A stretch of DNA of 64,000 bases from Brevundimonas bullata (GCF_014207965.1 NZ_JACHLM010000006.1:186001-250000); one strand, 5' to 3'; numbered from the stretch's first letter, positions 23,932-32,410 are shown. Numbers and translations: made by a program. Notes: generated from the letters alone by a model not told the origin.

Positions 23932-25181
23932 AGTTGAGCTCCAAAGGGGGCGCGGCCTTCGAGGCGCGCGAGTTCGGCTTCGGCCCGGGCCCGCATCAGG
24001 CGAGCCGCGATGGCGACGTCCCGGGCCTGCACGAGACCGCTGCGGGTGCTGCGCAGTTCCAGTTGGGAGAGACGGCCGGCCTCGAAGCCGATCCGCGTCA
24101 GGCGGTAGGCCTCGGTCGCCGCCGTCACGGCGGCGTCGGCGGCGACGACGCGGCTGGCGGCCGCGTCCCGCCGGGCGGCGGCGGCGCGCCAGTCGGCGTC
24201 GGCGTCGAGGCGCGCGCCCCTAAGCCTCGCCTCGGCGGCGCGCACCTCGGCCTCCGCGGCCAAGACCCCGCCCCGGTTCCGGTCGAACAGCGGCAGTTGC
24301 AGGCTGACGCCGGCGGTCAGCGCGGTGGCGTCCTCGGCCTCGAACCGCCGGACCCCGACGCTGGCGCGAACGTCCGGTCGGCCGCGCGCCGTTTCGACGC
24401 GCACCCGGCCCTGGGCCGCGCCGCGCTCGGCGACGAGGGCCAGAACGGCCGGCACATCGGCCGCCTGACCTACTGAGGCCGTGGGCGATCGATCGAGCAG
24501 GGAGCTCTCCACGGAGGTGAGCGGCGTCTGTCCGCCGGCCAGGGCGGTCAGCTCGGCGAAGGCCGCGTCGCGCTCGGCCCGCGCCTCGTCGAGCGCGGCG
24601 CGCGCCGCCGCCGCTTCGCTCTCGCCCTGGATGCCGCGCAGCAGCGGCTCCCGGCCCTCCTCGACGAGGATCAAGGCCGCGCGCGCGTCGGCGACCGCGA
24701 GTTCGAGCGCCTCTTCAGCCAGGGCGTATCGCCGCTGCGCGGCCTCCGCCTCGGCGTAGGCGACCGCGAGCGCGGCGGCGACTTGCAGCCGGCTGGCGTC
24801 GCGGCGCCAGCGAGCGGCTTCACGTTCCGATTGAGCCACACCGACACGGGCGCCGCGACGTCCCCAAAGCTCCAGATCCTGCGAGACCGTCAGGGTGGTC
24901 TCGGCTCCATCCACCCCCTGGAAGGGACCCCGACCGAGGATGTTCTCGACCTCGAGCCCCAGTTCGGGATTGGGCCGCACGCCAGCCTGCGCCAGGCGGC
25001 CTTCGGCGGCGGCCAGATTGGCGTCGGCTTCGGCCGCGGCGGGCGCGGTCAATGCCTGGGTCAGCAGTTGTTCAAAGGCCGGCGCGGGGTCGGCCCAAGC
25101 CGGAAAGCCGGCCGCCAGAGCCAGGACGGCGAAGGCGCAGCCGACCGCGCGCGGCGGCCGACAGGGAGGTGACAGAGACAT
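23928..25181 (-). CDS. czcC: CzcC-like outer-membrane channel (TolC family)
   Basis: A 417-residue outer-membrane efflux protein with a cleavable signal peptide (VGCAFAVLALAAGFPAWA). The two OEP repeats show typical helical Ala/Glu/Arg-rich blocks (ADANLAAAEGRLAQAGVRPNPEL; LTRIGFEAGRLSQLELRSTRSGL). It forms the exit duct for the CzcCBA complex. Downstream it overlaps czcB by four bases; upstream there is a 54-base gap to the CzcI-like gene. Confidence 0.92.
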   Translation of the reverse strand: MSLSPPCRPPRAVGCAFAVLALAAGFPAWADPAPAFEQLLTQALTAPAAAEADANLAAAEGRLAQAGVRPNPELGLEVENILGRGPFQGVDGAETTLTVSQDLELWGRRGARVGVAQSEREAARWRRDASRLQVAAALAVAYAEAEAAQRRYALAEEALELAVADARAALILVEEGREPLLRGIQGESEAAAARAALDEARAERDAAFAELTALAGGQTPLTSVESSLLDRSPTASVGQAADVPAVLALVAERGAAQGRVRVETARGRPDVRASVGVRRFEAEDATALTAGVSLQLPLFDRNRGGVLAAEAEVRAAEARLRGARLDADADWRAAAARRDAAASRVVAADAAVTAATEAYRLTRIGFEAGRLSQLELRSTRSGLVQARDVAIAARLMRARAEAELARLEGRAPFGAQL

Positions 25182-25235
25182 GATCGGGGTTCCAGAGTTT
25201 CGACGAAGGCGAACGCGCCGGGGCGCGGGCGAACG

Positions 25236-25643
25236 TCAGGCTCTGGGCGGTCGTTCTGGTCCCGCGGGCGTGCGGGAGGGCCGGTGATCCACGAAAAGAA
25301 CGGGGTGAGTCGCGTCCGCGCTGACGGCGCGGCTGACCTCGGGCGCGGGCGGCGGCGCCGTGAGGCCGCCATGGTGGCACTGGCAGTGCGTGCAGCCGCG
25401 CGGATCGGCGGCGCCCCGGTCGGCGTTGTCCCTGTCTCCGGCGGGGGCGGCGACCTGGGTCGCCGTCACTTCGACAAAGGACGCGCCCGCCTCCTCGGCG
25501 ATGCAGGCGGCGGCGTCGACCGCTGTCGCCAGGACGAGGAACGACAGGAACGACGCCAGAAGCGTCGCCATCAGTCCTCGTCTCGCCAGGCCCTTGCGCA
25601 TGGGGCCCTGTAGCACGCGCCGCCGTGTTCGTAACCGCGTCAT
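25236..25643 (-). CDS. CzcI-like periplasmic metal-binding protein
   Basis: A 135-residue protein with a signal-like hydrophobic segment (GLMATLLASFLSFLVLATAVDAA, about 23-45), then a GCTHCQCHHGG cluster that could bind metal, and a Pro-rich tail. Short His/Cys-bearing secreted proteins in this position (CzcI or DUF2946-like) often precede czcCBA. The ATG at 25643 overlaps the upstream methyltransferase stop (ATGA), supporting this start over a later ATG. Role in regulation or metal buffering is inferred. Confidence 0.65.
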   Translation of the reverse strand: MTRLRTRRRVLQGPMRKGLARRGLMATLLASFLSFLVLATAVDAAACIAEEAGASFVEVTATQVAAPAGDRDNADRGAADPRGCTHCQCHHGGLTAPPPAPEVSRAVSADATHPVLFVDHRPSRTPAGPERPPRA

Positions 25644-26290
25644 GGCCGCGCCGCGCGATAGAAGGTGATCGAGCCCGTCAGGGTCGGCAGCACATGAAGT
25701 TCGCGAACGCCGACGAAGCCGGCCCCGGCGATCAGGGCGGGCAGGACGCCGTCGGCGTTCGGCTGGGTGTTCTCGTAGCCGTCGAGCGACTGGACGATGC
25801 GGAACAGGGTGCGCATCGCGCCCGTCTGTCGCCCGTAGTCGGCGATGTGCAGCGTCCCGCCGGACTTCAGCGCCCGCCAACTCGCCGCCAAGCCGAGACG
25901 CTTCTCCTCCATGGGCAGTTGATGGAAGACGAGGCTGGACGCCACCTTGTCGGCGACGCCCTCGCCAACGAGCGAGGCCACGTCGCGCGCGAAGCCCTGG
26001 ACGAAACGGATCGGCCGGCGGGCGGCTTCCGCCTTCACCGCCGCCCGGCTGAGGATGTCGCCGTCGGGATCGAGGCCGATGATGCGCGCGTCCGGCGCGC
26101 GGCGCGCCAGGGACACGGCGAACGATCCGGTCCCGCAGCCGAGGTCGATGATCGTCTCGCCGGCCTCCGGGTCCACCTGGTCGAGCAGTCGGGCGCGCCA
26201 GGCCCGCTCCCGGGTCAACAGGGCGATGGCGGGATCGTAGAGGCCGCTCAGGGCGGCGTGGCCGAGCGCGGGGGTGAAGCTCGCGGTCAC
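25640..26290 (-). CDS. Class I SAM-dependent methyltransferase in czc operon
   Basis: A 216-residue methyltransferase: ETIIDLGCGTGSFAVSLARR (motif I), IIGLDPDGDIL, VASSLVFHQLP and LKSGGTLHIADYG, all expected SAM-binding and fold elements. The substrate is unknown; similar enzymes recur beside CDF and czc genes in alphaproteobacterial metal islands. There is no Cys triad of ArsM. The GTG at 26290 overlaps the upstream CDF stop (GTGA), and the 3' end overlaps the CzcI-like ATG, so it is embedded in a fully coupled operon. Confidence 0.82.
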   Translation of the reverse strand: MTASFTPALGHAALSGLYDPAIALLTRERAWRARLLDQVDPEAGETIIDLGCGTGSFAVSLARRAPDARIIGLDPDGDILSRAAVKAEAARRPIRFVQGFARDVASLVGEGVADKVASSLVFHQLPMEEKRLGLAASWRALKSGGTLHIADYGRQTGAMRTLFRIVQSLDGYENTQPNADGVLPALIAGAGFVGVRELHVLPTLTGSITFYRAARP

Positions 26291-26937
26291 GCCGCGGCCT
26301 TCAGCTCGGCGCGCGATTGTTTCAGGATCGACCAGGCCGACTGCAGGAAGACCACCGCCAGGATCGCCCCCGCGATCAGGTCCGGCCAGCGGGAGGCGGT
26401 CAGCCACACCGCCAGACCGGTGCCGGCGACCACCACGCTCTGGATCAGGTCGTTGCGCGTGCACAGCCAGACCGAGCGGACATTGGCGTCGCCCTCGCGG
26501 TGGCGGACCAGCAGGAGCGCGGCCAGGGCGTTGGCGAAGAAGCCCAGGGCGCCCAGGCCGGTGATGACGAACCCTTCCGGCGGCGCCCCGGAGGTGGCGC
26601 GCCAGATCGCGTAGCCGAGGATGAACAGCGCCAGCGCCGCGAGACTGGCGCCCTTGACCAGGGCCGCTCCGGACCGCACGGCGACCGTGCGCCCGATCAC
26701 GGCCAGGCTGATGCCGTAGGTGGCGGCGTCGGCCAGGAAGTCGAGGGCGTTGGCCCCCAAGGCGGCCGAGCCCTGCAGGGCCGCGCCGCCGGCGATGGCC
26801 AGGAAGGCGGCCCCGTTGATGGCGATCACCGCCATGAGGATGCGCCGATAGGCCGGCGTGGCGCCGTCGAACTTCACGGTCGCGCCGCAGCCGCAGCCGG
26901 AGGCCGCCGGTTCAGAGGATAAGGGACGTTCGGTCAT
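26287..26937 (-). CDS. CDF-like cation transporter with N-terminal Cys cluster
   Basis: A 216-residue inner-membrane protein of about six helices: ALGANALDFLADAATYGISL (helix 2 Asp motif) and WLCTRNDLIQSVVVAGTGLAV (helix 5). The N-terminus carries SGCGCGATVKF, a possible metal-capture site. It lacks the C-terminal cytoplasmic domain of full CDFs, as does the other short CDF at the operon's far end. It is the first gene of the czc operon, behind a MerR-type promoter at 26959-26989. Confidence 0.82.
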   Translation of the reverse strand: MTERPLSSEPAASGCGCGATVKFDGATPAYRRILMAVIAINGAAFLAIAGGAALQGSAALGANALDFLADAATYGISLAVIGRTVAVRSGAALVKGASLAALALFILGYAIWRATSGAPPEGFVITGLGALGFFANALAALLLVRHREGDANVRSVWLCTRNDLIQSVVVAGTGLAVWLTASRWPDLIAGAILAVVFLQSAWSILKQSRAELKAAA

Positions 26938-26958
26938 GGCTCTCCACCTGTCATCATG

Positions 26959-26989
26959 AGGATGCATCCTCCAGTCGCTGGAGGATCAA
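26959..26989 (-). promoter_or_regulatory. MerR-type promoter of the czc operon
   Basis: On the minus strand: -35 TTGATC (26984-26989), 19-base spacer, -10 CATCCT (26959-26964). A perfect 9-base dyad ATCCTCCAG-N3-CTGGAGGAT spans 26966-26986. It is 22 bases from the start codon of the first czc-operon gene and is nearly identical to the divergent site at 27037-27067, so both are probably bound by the MerR protein encoded at 27689. Confidence 0.82.
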
Positions 26990-27036
26990 GCGGAAATTCG
27001 CGCCCGCGGCCGAACCTCCGGACTCGCCGACGGGTC

Positions 27037-27067
27037 TTGATCCTCCAGCGACTGGAGGAGTTAGGAT
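27037..27067 (+). promoter_or_regulatory. MerR-type promoter of the MAPEG-MerR operon
   Basis: -35 TTGATC (27037-27042), 19-base spacer and -10 TAGGAT (27062-27067). The dyad ATCCTCCAG-N3-CTGGAGGA(G) at 27040-27060 repeats the operator facing the czc operon about 50 bases away. This promoter drives the plus-strand MAPEG and MerR genes, giving metal-responsive autoregulation. Confidence 0.85.
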
Positions 27068-27093
27068 GCGGACCGAGCCGGAGCGAACCCACC

Positions 27094-27639
27094 ATGAGGC
27101 CGATGAACGCCGAACAGAGAGAGATCGCCGCCCGCTCGGCGGCGGCGATCGCGCTGAGCGCCGCGGCGGTCGCCGCCGCCTGGCTATGGCTGCCGCCCGC
27201 GCTGCTCGGCGCCACGCCGGATATGGCGACGGCCGATCGGCTGGCCTACGCGCTGAAGGCGGACCTGCCGGTCTTTCTGTGGCTCGGCGGCTGTCTGAGG
27301 GCTGTGGCCAGCATCCGGTTCCGATCGGACGCCGACCGGCCGGGCGCAGCCTACGGGTCGCCCAGCGCCCGGCTGGCCGTGCCGGCCGCCGTACTTCAGA
27401 ACTCCCTCGAACAGACGGTCCTGGCGGTGGGCGCCCATCTGGTCCTCGCCACCGTGCTGCGGGGCGAGGAGATGATCCTGCTGCCGGTGCTGGTCGCCCT
27501 CTATCTGGCCGGCCGGGTATTCTTCGCCCTGGGTTACGCCAGGGGCGCGGCCGCCCGAGCGTTCGGCATGGCCCTCACCGGCACCTCCACCATCGCCGCC
27601 TTCGGCGTCGCCCTCGTCCTCATGGGGCTCGGCCGATGA
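27094..27639 (+). CDS. MAPEG family membrane protein
   Basis: A 181-residue protein with about four membrane helices. The segment VLQNSLEQTVLAVGAHLVLATVL and the YLAGRVFFALGYARGAAARAFG block are characteristic of MAPEG proteins, related to microsomal glutathione transferases. Homologues of this subgroup are common next to MerR/CDF metal genes; activity is unknown. ATG 27094 lies 27 bases after the -10 element of the MerR-type promoter. It is followed by merR after 49 bases. Confidence 0.78.
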   Translation: MRPMNAEQREIAARSAAAIALSAAAVAAAWLWLPPALLGATPDMATADRLAYALKADLPVFLWLGGCLRAVASIRFRSDADRPGAAYGSPSARLAVPAAVLQNSLEQTVLAVGAHLVLATVLRGEEMILLPVLVALYLAGRVFFALGYARGAAARAFGMALTGTSTIAAFGVALVLMGLGR

Positions 27640-27688
27640 TCCCGCGCCGGGTCGCCCTCCGGCCATCCGTCAAACCCGAGACGACGCA

Positions 27689-28123
27689 ATGACCCAGCCC
27701 TCCCCCGCTTCATCGGGCCTGCGCCCGATCGGCAAGCTCGCCGCCGCCACCGGCGTCAAGGTTCCGACAATCCGCTTCTATGAAGAGATCGGCCTGCTTC
27801 CCGCGCCGCCGCGCACCGCCAGCGACCGGCGCATGTATGACGACGCGGCGGAGCGCCGCCTGTCCTTCATCCGGCATGCACGCCAGCTGGGCTTCGACCT
27901 GGACTCGATCCGCTCCCTGCTGGACCTGTCCGATCACCCGGACCGGCCCTGCGCCGAGGCGAACGTCATCGCCGAACGCCACCTGGCCGAGGTGAAGCAG
28001 AAGATCGCCCAGCTCAGGGCGCTGCAAGGCGAGCTCTCGCGGATGACGGCGGAATGCGCCGGTGGCCGGGTCTCGGCCTGCAAGGTGATCGAAGCCCTGC
28101 ACGATCACCCGGCGTCGCTTTGA
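27689..28123 (+). CDS. MerR family regulator (PbrR/CadR/ZntR-like)
   Basis: A 144-residue MerR protein: winged helix (IGKLAAATGVKVPTIRFYEEIGLLPAPPRT), HARQLGFDLDSIRSLLDL, then a metal loop with Cys at DRPCAEAN, AECAGG and VSACKVIEAL. The three-Cys arrangement fits Pb/Cd/Zn sensors (PbrR, CadR) more than copper sensors. It lies between two TTGATC/19-base-spacer operators upstream and a PbrT-like transporter downstream, so it probably controls both divergent operons. Confidence 0.87.
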   Translation: MTQPSPASSGLRPIGKLAAATGVKVPTIRFYEEIGLLPAPPRTASDRRMYDDAAERRLSFIRHARQLGFDLDSIRSLLDLSDHPDRPCAEANVIAERHLAEVKQKIAQLRALQGELSRMTAECAGGRVSACKVIEALHDHPASL

Positions 28124-28179
28124 GCGCGACAGTCTCGCGGCGCGAATGCTAATGCGAGCCGCTCACAACTAGGTTTCCC

Positions 28180-30111
28180 ATGCGTCCTCTGTTCCACCTG
28201 CTCGCCCTGCTGTTCGCCATGGCGCTGGCTGGCCCCGCCCTCGCCCAGGCCCCGTCCGCCTCGGAGGCCCAGGTGGCCTGGCGGCTGCTCGACTATGTGG
28301 CGGTCGACTACGCCGGCGCTGTGGCCGATGGCGAGATCGTCAACCCGGCCGAATACGGCGAGATGATCGAGTTCAGCACCCAGATCCGGACGCGTCTGGA
28401 CGCCCTGCCGGCCAACCCGGCCAAGGCCGCTCTGGCGCGCGACGCCGCGGGCCTGCAGGCGGCCATCCGGGACAAGGCCGATCCGGCCGTCGTCGGCGCC
28501 CGGGCGAAGGCCCTGGCCGGCGCGGTGCTGACGGCCTATCCGAGCCCGCTGGCGCCTTCGTTCCCGCCCGACCTGGCTCGCGGCGCCGCCCTCTATGCCG
28601 AGCAGTGCGCTGTCTGCCACGGCGCGACCGGTCGCGCCGACGGCCCGGGCGCCGAGGGGCTCGACCCGCCGGCGATCGCCTTCGCCGACCTGGAGCGCGC
28701 CCGCCAGCGCAGCGTCTTCGGCCTCTACCAGGTGATCGACCAGGGGCTGGAGGGCACGGCGATGGCCAGCTTCTCGCACCTTCCGGCCGAGGACCGCTGG
28801 GCGCTGGCCTTCTATGTCGGCCGCTTCGCCTTCACCGACGCCGAAGCCGCCGAGGGCAAGCGCCTGTGGGACGGCGATCCCGCGGTCCGTGCGGCCTTCC
28901 CCGACCTAGCCGCCCTCACCCAGACCACGCCGGCCGACCTGGCCACCCGCCTCGGCGAACCCCGGGCGCGAGCCCTGACCGCCTATCTGCGGCGTCATCC
29001 CGAGGCGGCGGCGCGCCCGGCCGGATCGACGCTGACCCTGGCGCGGACGCGCCTGGCGGAGAGCGAGGCGGCCTATCGCCGGGGCAACCGCAAGGCGGCG
29101 ACGGACCTGGCGCTGTCCGCCTACCTCGACGGCGTCGAGCCGATCGAGCCGGCCCTCGGCGCCCGGGACAGCGCCCTGATGCGCCGGGTCGAGACCGCTA
29201 TGACCGAGCTGCGCGTCTCGATCAGCCGGGGCGCGCCCGCCCGGGAGGTCGCGGACCGGGTCGCGCGTGCGAACGCCCTGCTGGACACGGCCGAGCGGGC
29301 CCTCGCGCCCCAGGAGGCGGACAATCTCGCCAGCTTCCTCGGCGCCTTCACCATCCTGCTGCGCGAAGGCCTGGAGGCCCTGCTCATCGTGGTGGCGATG
29401 ATCGCCTTCCTCAGGAAGGCCGAACGCCCCGAGGTGCTGCGCTACGTCCACGGCGGCTGGGTGGCCGCGTTGGTCGCCGGCGGCGCCACCTGGGCGGCCG
29501 CGACCTTCTTCATCTCCATCAGCGGCGCCAGCCGGGAGCTCACCGAGGGCTTCGGCTCGCTTCTGGCCGCCGTCGTGCTCGTCTCGGTCGGCATCTGGAT
29601 GCACGGCAAGTCGCACGCCGACGCCTGGCAGACCTATATCCGCGACAAGCTCTCCCACGCCCTGTCCAAACGGTCGGCCTGGTTCCTGTTCCTGCTGGCC
29701 TTCGTGGTGGTCTACCGGGAAGTGTTCGAGACCATCCTGTTTTATGCGGCGATATGGAGCCAGGGCGGCCATGTCGGCATGCTGGCCGGCGCCCTGACGG
29801 CGGTGGCGATCCTGGCCGTGGTGGCCTGGGCCCTGCTGGCCTACAGCAAGCGCCTGCCGATCGGCCGGTTCTTCTCCCTGAGCTCGATCCTCATGGCTGT
29901 CCTCTCGGTCGTCCTGGTCGGCAAGGGGGTGGCGGCGCTGCAGGAGGCGGGCTGGCTCGATGTCCACCCCCTGGCCTGGATCCCCCGCATCGAGATCCTC
30001 GGCCTCTATCCGACCGTCGAAGGCGTCGCCGTTCAGCTGTTGACGATCGCCATCCTCGTGGTCGGCTTCTCTCGGCATGGGACGCCGAAGGGCACGCGGC
30101 CGGCCTCTTGA
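28180..30111 (+). CDS. Cytochrome c / FTR1 family permease (PbrT-like)
   Basis: A 643-residue fusion. A signal peptide (LLALLFAMALAGPALAQA) precedes a c-type cytochrome domain with CAVCHG (C143, C146, H147). The C-terminal ~270 residues form the FTR1 permease: LLREGLEALLIVVAM and YREVFETILFY give the two RExxE metal motifs, in about seven helices. This length and layout match PbrT, the lead uptake protein of Cupriavidus pbr operons, as well as general cytochrome c/FTR1 iron permeases. The preceding MerR favours the lead reading; iron uptake cannot be excluded. Confidence 0.87.
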   Translation: MRPLFHLLALLFAMALAGPALAQAPSASEAQVAWRLLDYVAVDYAGAVADGEIVNPAEYGEMIEFSTQIRTRLDALPANPAKAALARDAAGLQAAIRDKADPAVVGARAKALAGAVLTAYPSPLAPSFPPDLARGAALYAEQCAVCHGATGRADGPGAEGLDPPAIAFADLERARQRSVFGLYQVIDQGLEGTAMASFSHLPAEDRWALAFYVGRFAFTDAEAAEGKRLWDGDPAVRAAFPDLAALTQTTPADLATRLGEPRARALTAYLRRHPEAAARPAGSTLTLARTRLAESEAAYRRGNRKAATDLALSAYLDGVEPIEPALGARDSALMRRVETAMTELRVSISRGAPAREVADRVARANALLDTAERALAPQEADNLASFLGAFTILLREGLEALLIVVAMIAFLRKAERPEVLRYVHGGWVAALVAGGATWAAATFFISISGASRELTEGFGSLLAAVVLVSVGIWMHGKSHADAWQTYIRDKLSHALSKRSAWFLFLLAFVVVYREVFETILFYAAIWSQGGHVGMLAGALTAVAILAVVAWALLAYSKRLPIGRFFSLSSILMAVLSVVLVGKGVAALQEAGWLDVHPLAWIPRIEILGLYPTVEGVAVQLLTIAILVVGFSRHGTPKGTRPAS

Positions 30112-30159
30112 GCGGCCGTCTCCGTCTGCGGCCCTCAGACTGCGGCCCGTCGGCAAGGA

Positions 30160-30192
30160 TATCGGCGCCGCTTGGGCACGAGGGCGCCGATA
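30160..30192. repeat. Inverted repeat downstream of the FTR1 gene
   Basis: TATCGGCGCC (30160-30169) and GGCGCCGATA (30183-30192) are perfect 10-base arms around a 13-base loop. No T-run follows on either strand, so it is not a standard intrinsic terminator, although it may still mark the transcript end. Confidence 0.55.
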
Positions 30193-30261
30193 CCCGAACG
30201 ATCCGCGGATACCAAAGATGCGGGGCTGCAGCCGATGGCTGTGAGAGCCCAGCCTTGGTGT

Positions 30262-30343
30262 GCGGAGATTAAGCTCCCTATTCTCCGCACCATGCGCGGA
30301 GAATAGCCTTGCTCTTGCGGCGAATAACGCCCATATTCTCCGC
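30262..30343. promoter_or_regulatory. Palindromic half-site array upstream of fic
   Basis: Five copies of a 10-base half-site (GCGGAGAATA or its complement TATTCTCCGC) lie at 30262, 30279, 30296, 30317 and 30334, the outer two and the fourth on alternating strands. Start-to-start distances are 17, 17, 21 and 17 bases. Pairs form two 27-base imperfect palindromes, GCGGAGATTA-N7-TATTCTCCGC (30262-30288) and GCGGCGAATA-N7-TATTCTCCGC (30317-30343), plus an exact CTATTCTCCGC/GCGGAGAATAG pair at 30278-30306. The array ends 15 bases before the fic ATG and is probably its autoregulatory operator. Confidence 0.75.
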
Positions 30344-30357
30344 AAGGAGTGCGGTGA

Positions 30358-31467
30358 ATGGCGGAGTACATCCACGAGATCGAAGGCTGGCCGCGTCTGG
30401 ACTGGCGCGCTGACGCGCTCGCCGATCGCCTCGCGGCGGTCCGTCACCGCCAGGGCCTTCTACTTGGCCGGATGCATACGCTCGGCTTCGACCTGCGCGC
30501 TGAAGCGGTTCTCGAGACCCTCACCGAAGACGTCCTCAAGTCCAGCGAAATCGAAGGCGAACTGCTCGACAAGGATCAGGTGCGATCCTCGATCGCCCGC
30601 CGCCTCGGCATGGATATCGGAGCCCTCGCCCCTGCGGACCGCAACGTCGACGGCGTGGTCGAGATGATGCTCGACGCGACCCAGAACTTTGCGTCTCCGC
30701 TCACCGAGGACCGCCTGTTCGCCTGGCACGCCGCCCTGTTTCCGACCGGGCGCAGCGGCATGACGAAGATCGTTGTCGGCGCCTGGCGCAACGAGAACTC
30801 CGGCCCGATGCAGGTCGTCTCGGGCCCTTTCGGACGAGAGCGCGTGCACTACGAAGCGCCGCCCGCCGCCCGTGTGCAGGACGAGATGCGGGTGTTCCTC
30901 GACTGGTTCAATGACGAGCCGCGGACGGATCCGGTCCTCAAGGCCGCGATCGCTCACCTGTGGTTCGTGACCATCCACCCGTTCGACGACGGGCATGGCC
31001 GGATCGCACGCGCGATCGCCGACATGGCGCTCGCCCGCTCCGAGAAAAGCGCCCAGCGCTTCTACAGCATGTCCGCCCAGATCCGGCTGGAGCGCAAGGA
31101 CTACTACGCCACCCTGGAGACGACCCAGAAAGGCGCGCTTGACGTGACCCTCTGGCTGGACTGGTTCCTTGGCTGCCTCGATCGCGCGTTCGACGGCGCG
31201 GAAGCCACCCTGACCCATGTGATGCGCAAGGCGCGCTTCTGGGAGGCGCTCGCCGGTCAGACGTTGAGCGGGCGCCAGAGCACGGTCATCAACCGGCTGC
31301 TCGACGGCTTCGAAGGCAAGCTCACCTCGACCAAATGGGCGGCGCTGACGAAGTCCTCGCCCGACACGGCCTTGCGCGACATCAACGATCTGGTGGATCG
31401 GGGCATCCTCGTGAAGGATGAAGGCGGCGGGCGCAGCACGAGCTACTCCCTGGTCGATCGAGGATAG
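30358..31467 (+). CDS. Fic family protein with N-terminal DUF4172 and C-terminal wHTH
   Basis: A 369-residue protein: DUF4172-type N-terminus (YIHEIEGWPRLDWRADALADRL), an inhibitory-helix-like SSEIEGE (S-x-x-x-E-G(E/N) type), the Fic core HPFDDGHGRIARAI (HPFx(D/E)GNGR with N replaced by H), and a C-terminal winged helix (SSPDTALRDINDLVDRGIL). The Gly-His-Gly-Arg variant deviates at the conserved Asn, which could reduce AMP transfer. Fic proteins of this group are autoregulated and often stand alone on mobile DNA. Its DNA-binding tail and the palindrome array upstream suggest self-control. Confidence 0.85.
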   Translation: MAEYIHEIEGWPRLDWRADALADRLAAVRHRQGLLLGRMHTLGFDLRAEAVLETLTEDVLKSSEIEGELLDKDQVRSSIARRLGMDIGALAPADRNVDGVVEMMLDATQNFASPLTEDRLFAWHAALFPTGRSGMTKIVVGAWRNENSGPMQVVSGPFGRERVHYEAPPAARVQDEMRVFLDWFNDEPRTDPVLKAAIAHLWFVTIHPFDDGHGRIARAIADMALARSEKSAQRFYSMSAQIRLERKDYYATLETTQKGALDVTLWLDWFLGCLDRAFDGAEATLTHVMRKARFWEALAGQTLSGRQSTVINRLLDGFEGKLTSTKWAALTKSSPDTALRDINDLVDRGILVKDEGGGRSTSYSLVDRG

Positions 31468-31547
31468 GCGGCCTCCTACGGCGCCGGCGGGACTCTGGGC
31501 GGGGCGGCTCCGCTCAAGAAGCGGGTCTCAACAGGGTGAATCGCAAT

Positions 31548-31603
31548 TCGCCACTTCTGGCGAGTTACGCCAAGACGCCAGCTTATTTCCCCAGAAGTGG
31601 CGA
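31548..31603. repeat. Perfect 13-base inverted repeat between fic and arsH
   Basis: TCGCCACTTCTGG (31548-31560) and CCAGAAGTGGCGA (31591-31603) are exact inverted arms separated by 30 bases. It lies in the 187-base gap after fic and after arsH (convergent genes). No T-run follows, so it is not a typical terminator; it could be a protein-binding site or transposon-end remnant. Confidence 0.5.
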
Positions 31604-31654
31604 CTTACGACCTTTGCCAAGCGCGCGACGCCCCAAGCCGCCGCCGACGCGGCC

Positions 31655-32410
31655 TCAAGCCTGACGCGCGATGGCGATAGCCGGGAGATCGGCGGCGGCG
31701 TCGACCGGAATTCCGGCCGCCTTGCGCTCGGAATAGCGGTCCACGAGCTGGGACGCGTGGGGCCGGACAAGGATGGTGAAGCGCACCAGTTCCTCCATCA
31801 CATCGACGATGCGCGCATAGTAGGCCGAGGGCTTCATCCGCCCCGCCTCGTCGAACTCCTGGAAGGCCTTGGCCACGCTGGACTGGTTGGGGATGGTGAT
31901 CATCCGCATCCAGCGGCCCAGCAGGCGCAGGGTGTTGACGGCGTTGAAGCTCTGGGAGCCGCCCGACACCTGCATGACCGCGAGCGTCCGGCCTTGGGTC
32001 GGGCGCATGCCGCCCAGGCTCAACGGCAGATGGTCGACCTGCAGCTTCATCAGGCCGGACACCTGGCCGTGCCGCTCCGGGCTGCACCAGACCATGCCTT
32101 CCGACCACAGGGCGTGCTCGCGCAACTCGCGCACCGCCGGATGGTCGTCGTCGCCGGGCGCGCCCGGCAGGGGCAGGTCGGACGGGTCGAAGATGCGGGT
32201 CTCGCATCCCATGCGCTGCAGCAGGCGGGCCGCTTCCTCGACGCAGAGCCGCGAGTAGGAGCGTTCGCGCAGCGACCCGTACAGGAGAAGAATGCGTGGC
32301 GGGTGGTCGTGCGGACCCAGGCCGCCCGCCGGATCGCTCGACAGAAAAGCCGCGTCCAGGGCCGGCAGATGATCCGGATCCGGCAGCGGCCGCAGACGCG
32401 CGAAGGTCAT
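31655..32410 (-). CDS. arsH: Organoarsenical oxidase/NADPH-FMN oxidoreductase ArsH
   Basis: A 251-residue flavoprotein. [18 protein letters not shown] is the FMN phosphate-binding loop; [23 protein letters not shown] and [25 protein letters not shown] are diagnostic ArsH blocks. ArsH oxidises trivalent organoarsenicals to less toxic pentavalent forms. It is the last gene of the ars operon and overlaps arsN2 by 4 bases (ATGA). Confidence 0.93.
   Translation of the reverse strand: MTFARLRPLPDPDHLPALDAAFLSSDPAGGLGPHDHPPRILLLYGSLRERSYSRLCVEEAARLLQRMGCETRIFDPSDLPLPGAPGDDDHPAVRELREHALWSEGMVWCSPERHGQVSGLMKLQVDHLPLSLGGMRPTQGRTLAVMQVSGGSQSFNAVNTLRLLGRWMRMITIPNQSSVAKAFQEFDEAGRMKPSAYYARIVDVMEELVRFTILVRPHASQLVDRYSERKAAGIPVDAAADLPAIAIARQA

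Noticed and set aside
27689..28123. MerR protein as a mercury sensor
   Set aside because: Cys spacing and neighbours (PbrT-like, czc, CDF) fit Pb/Cd/Zn sensing better.
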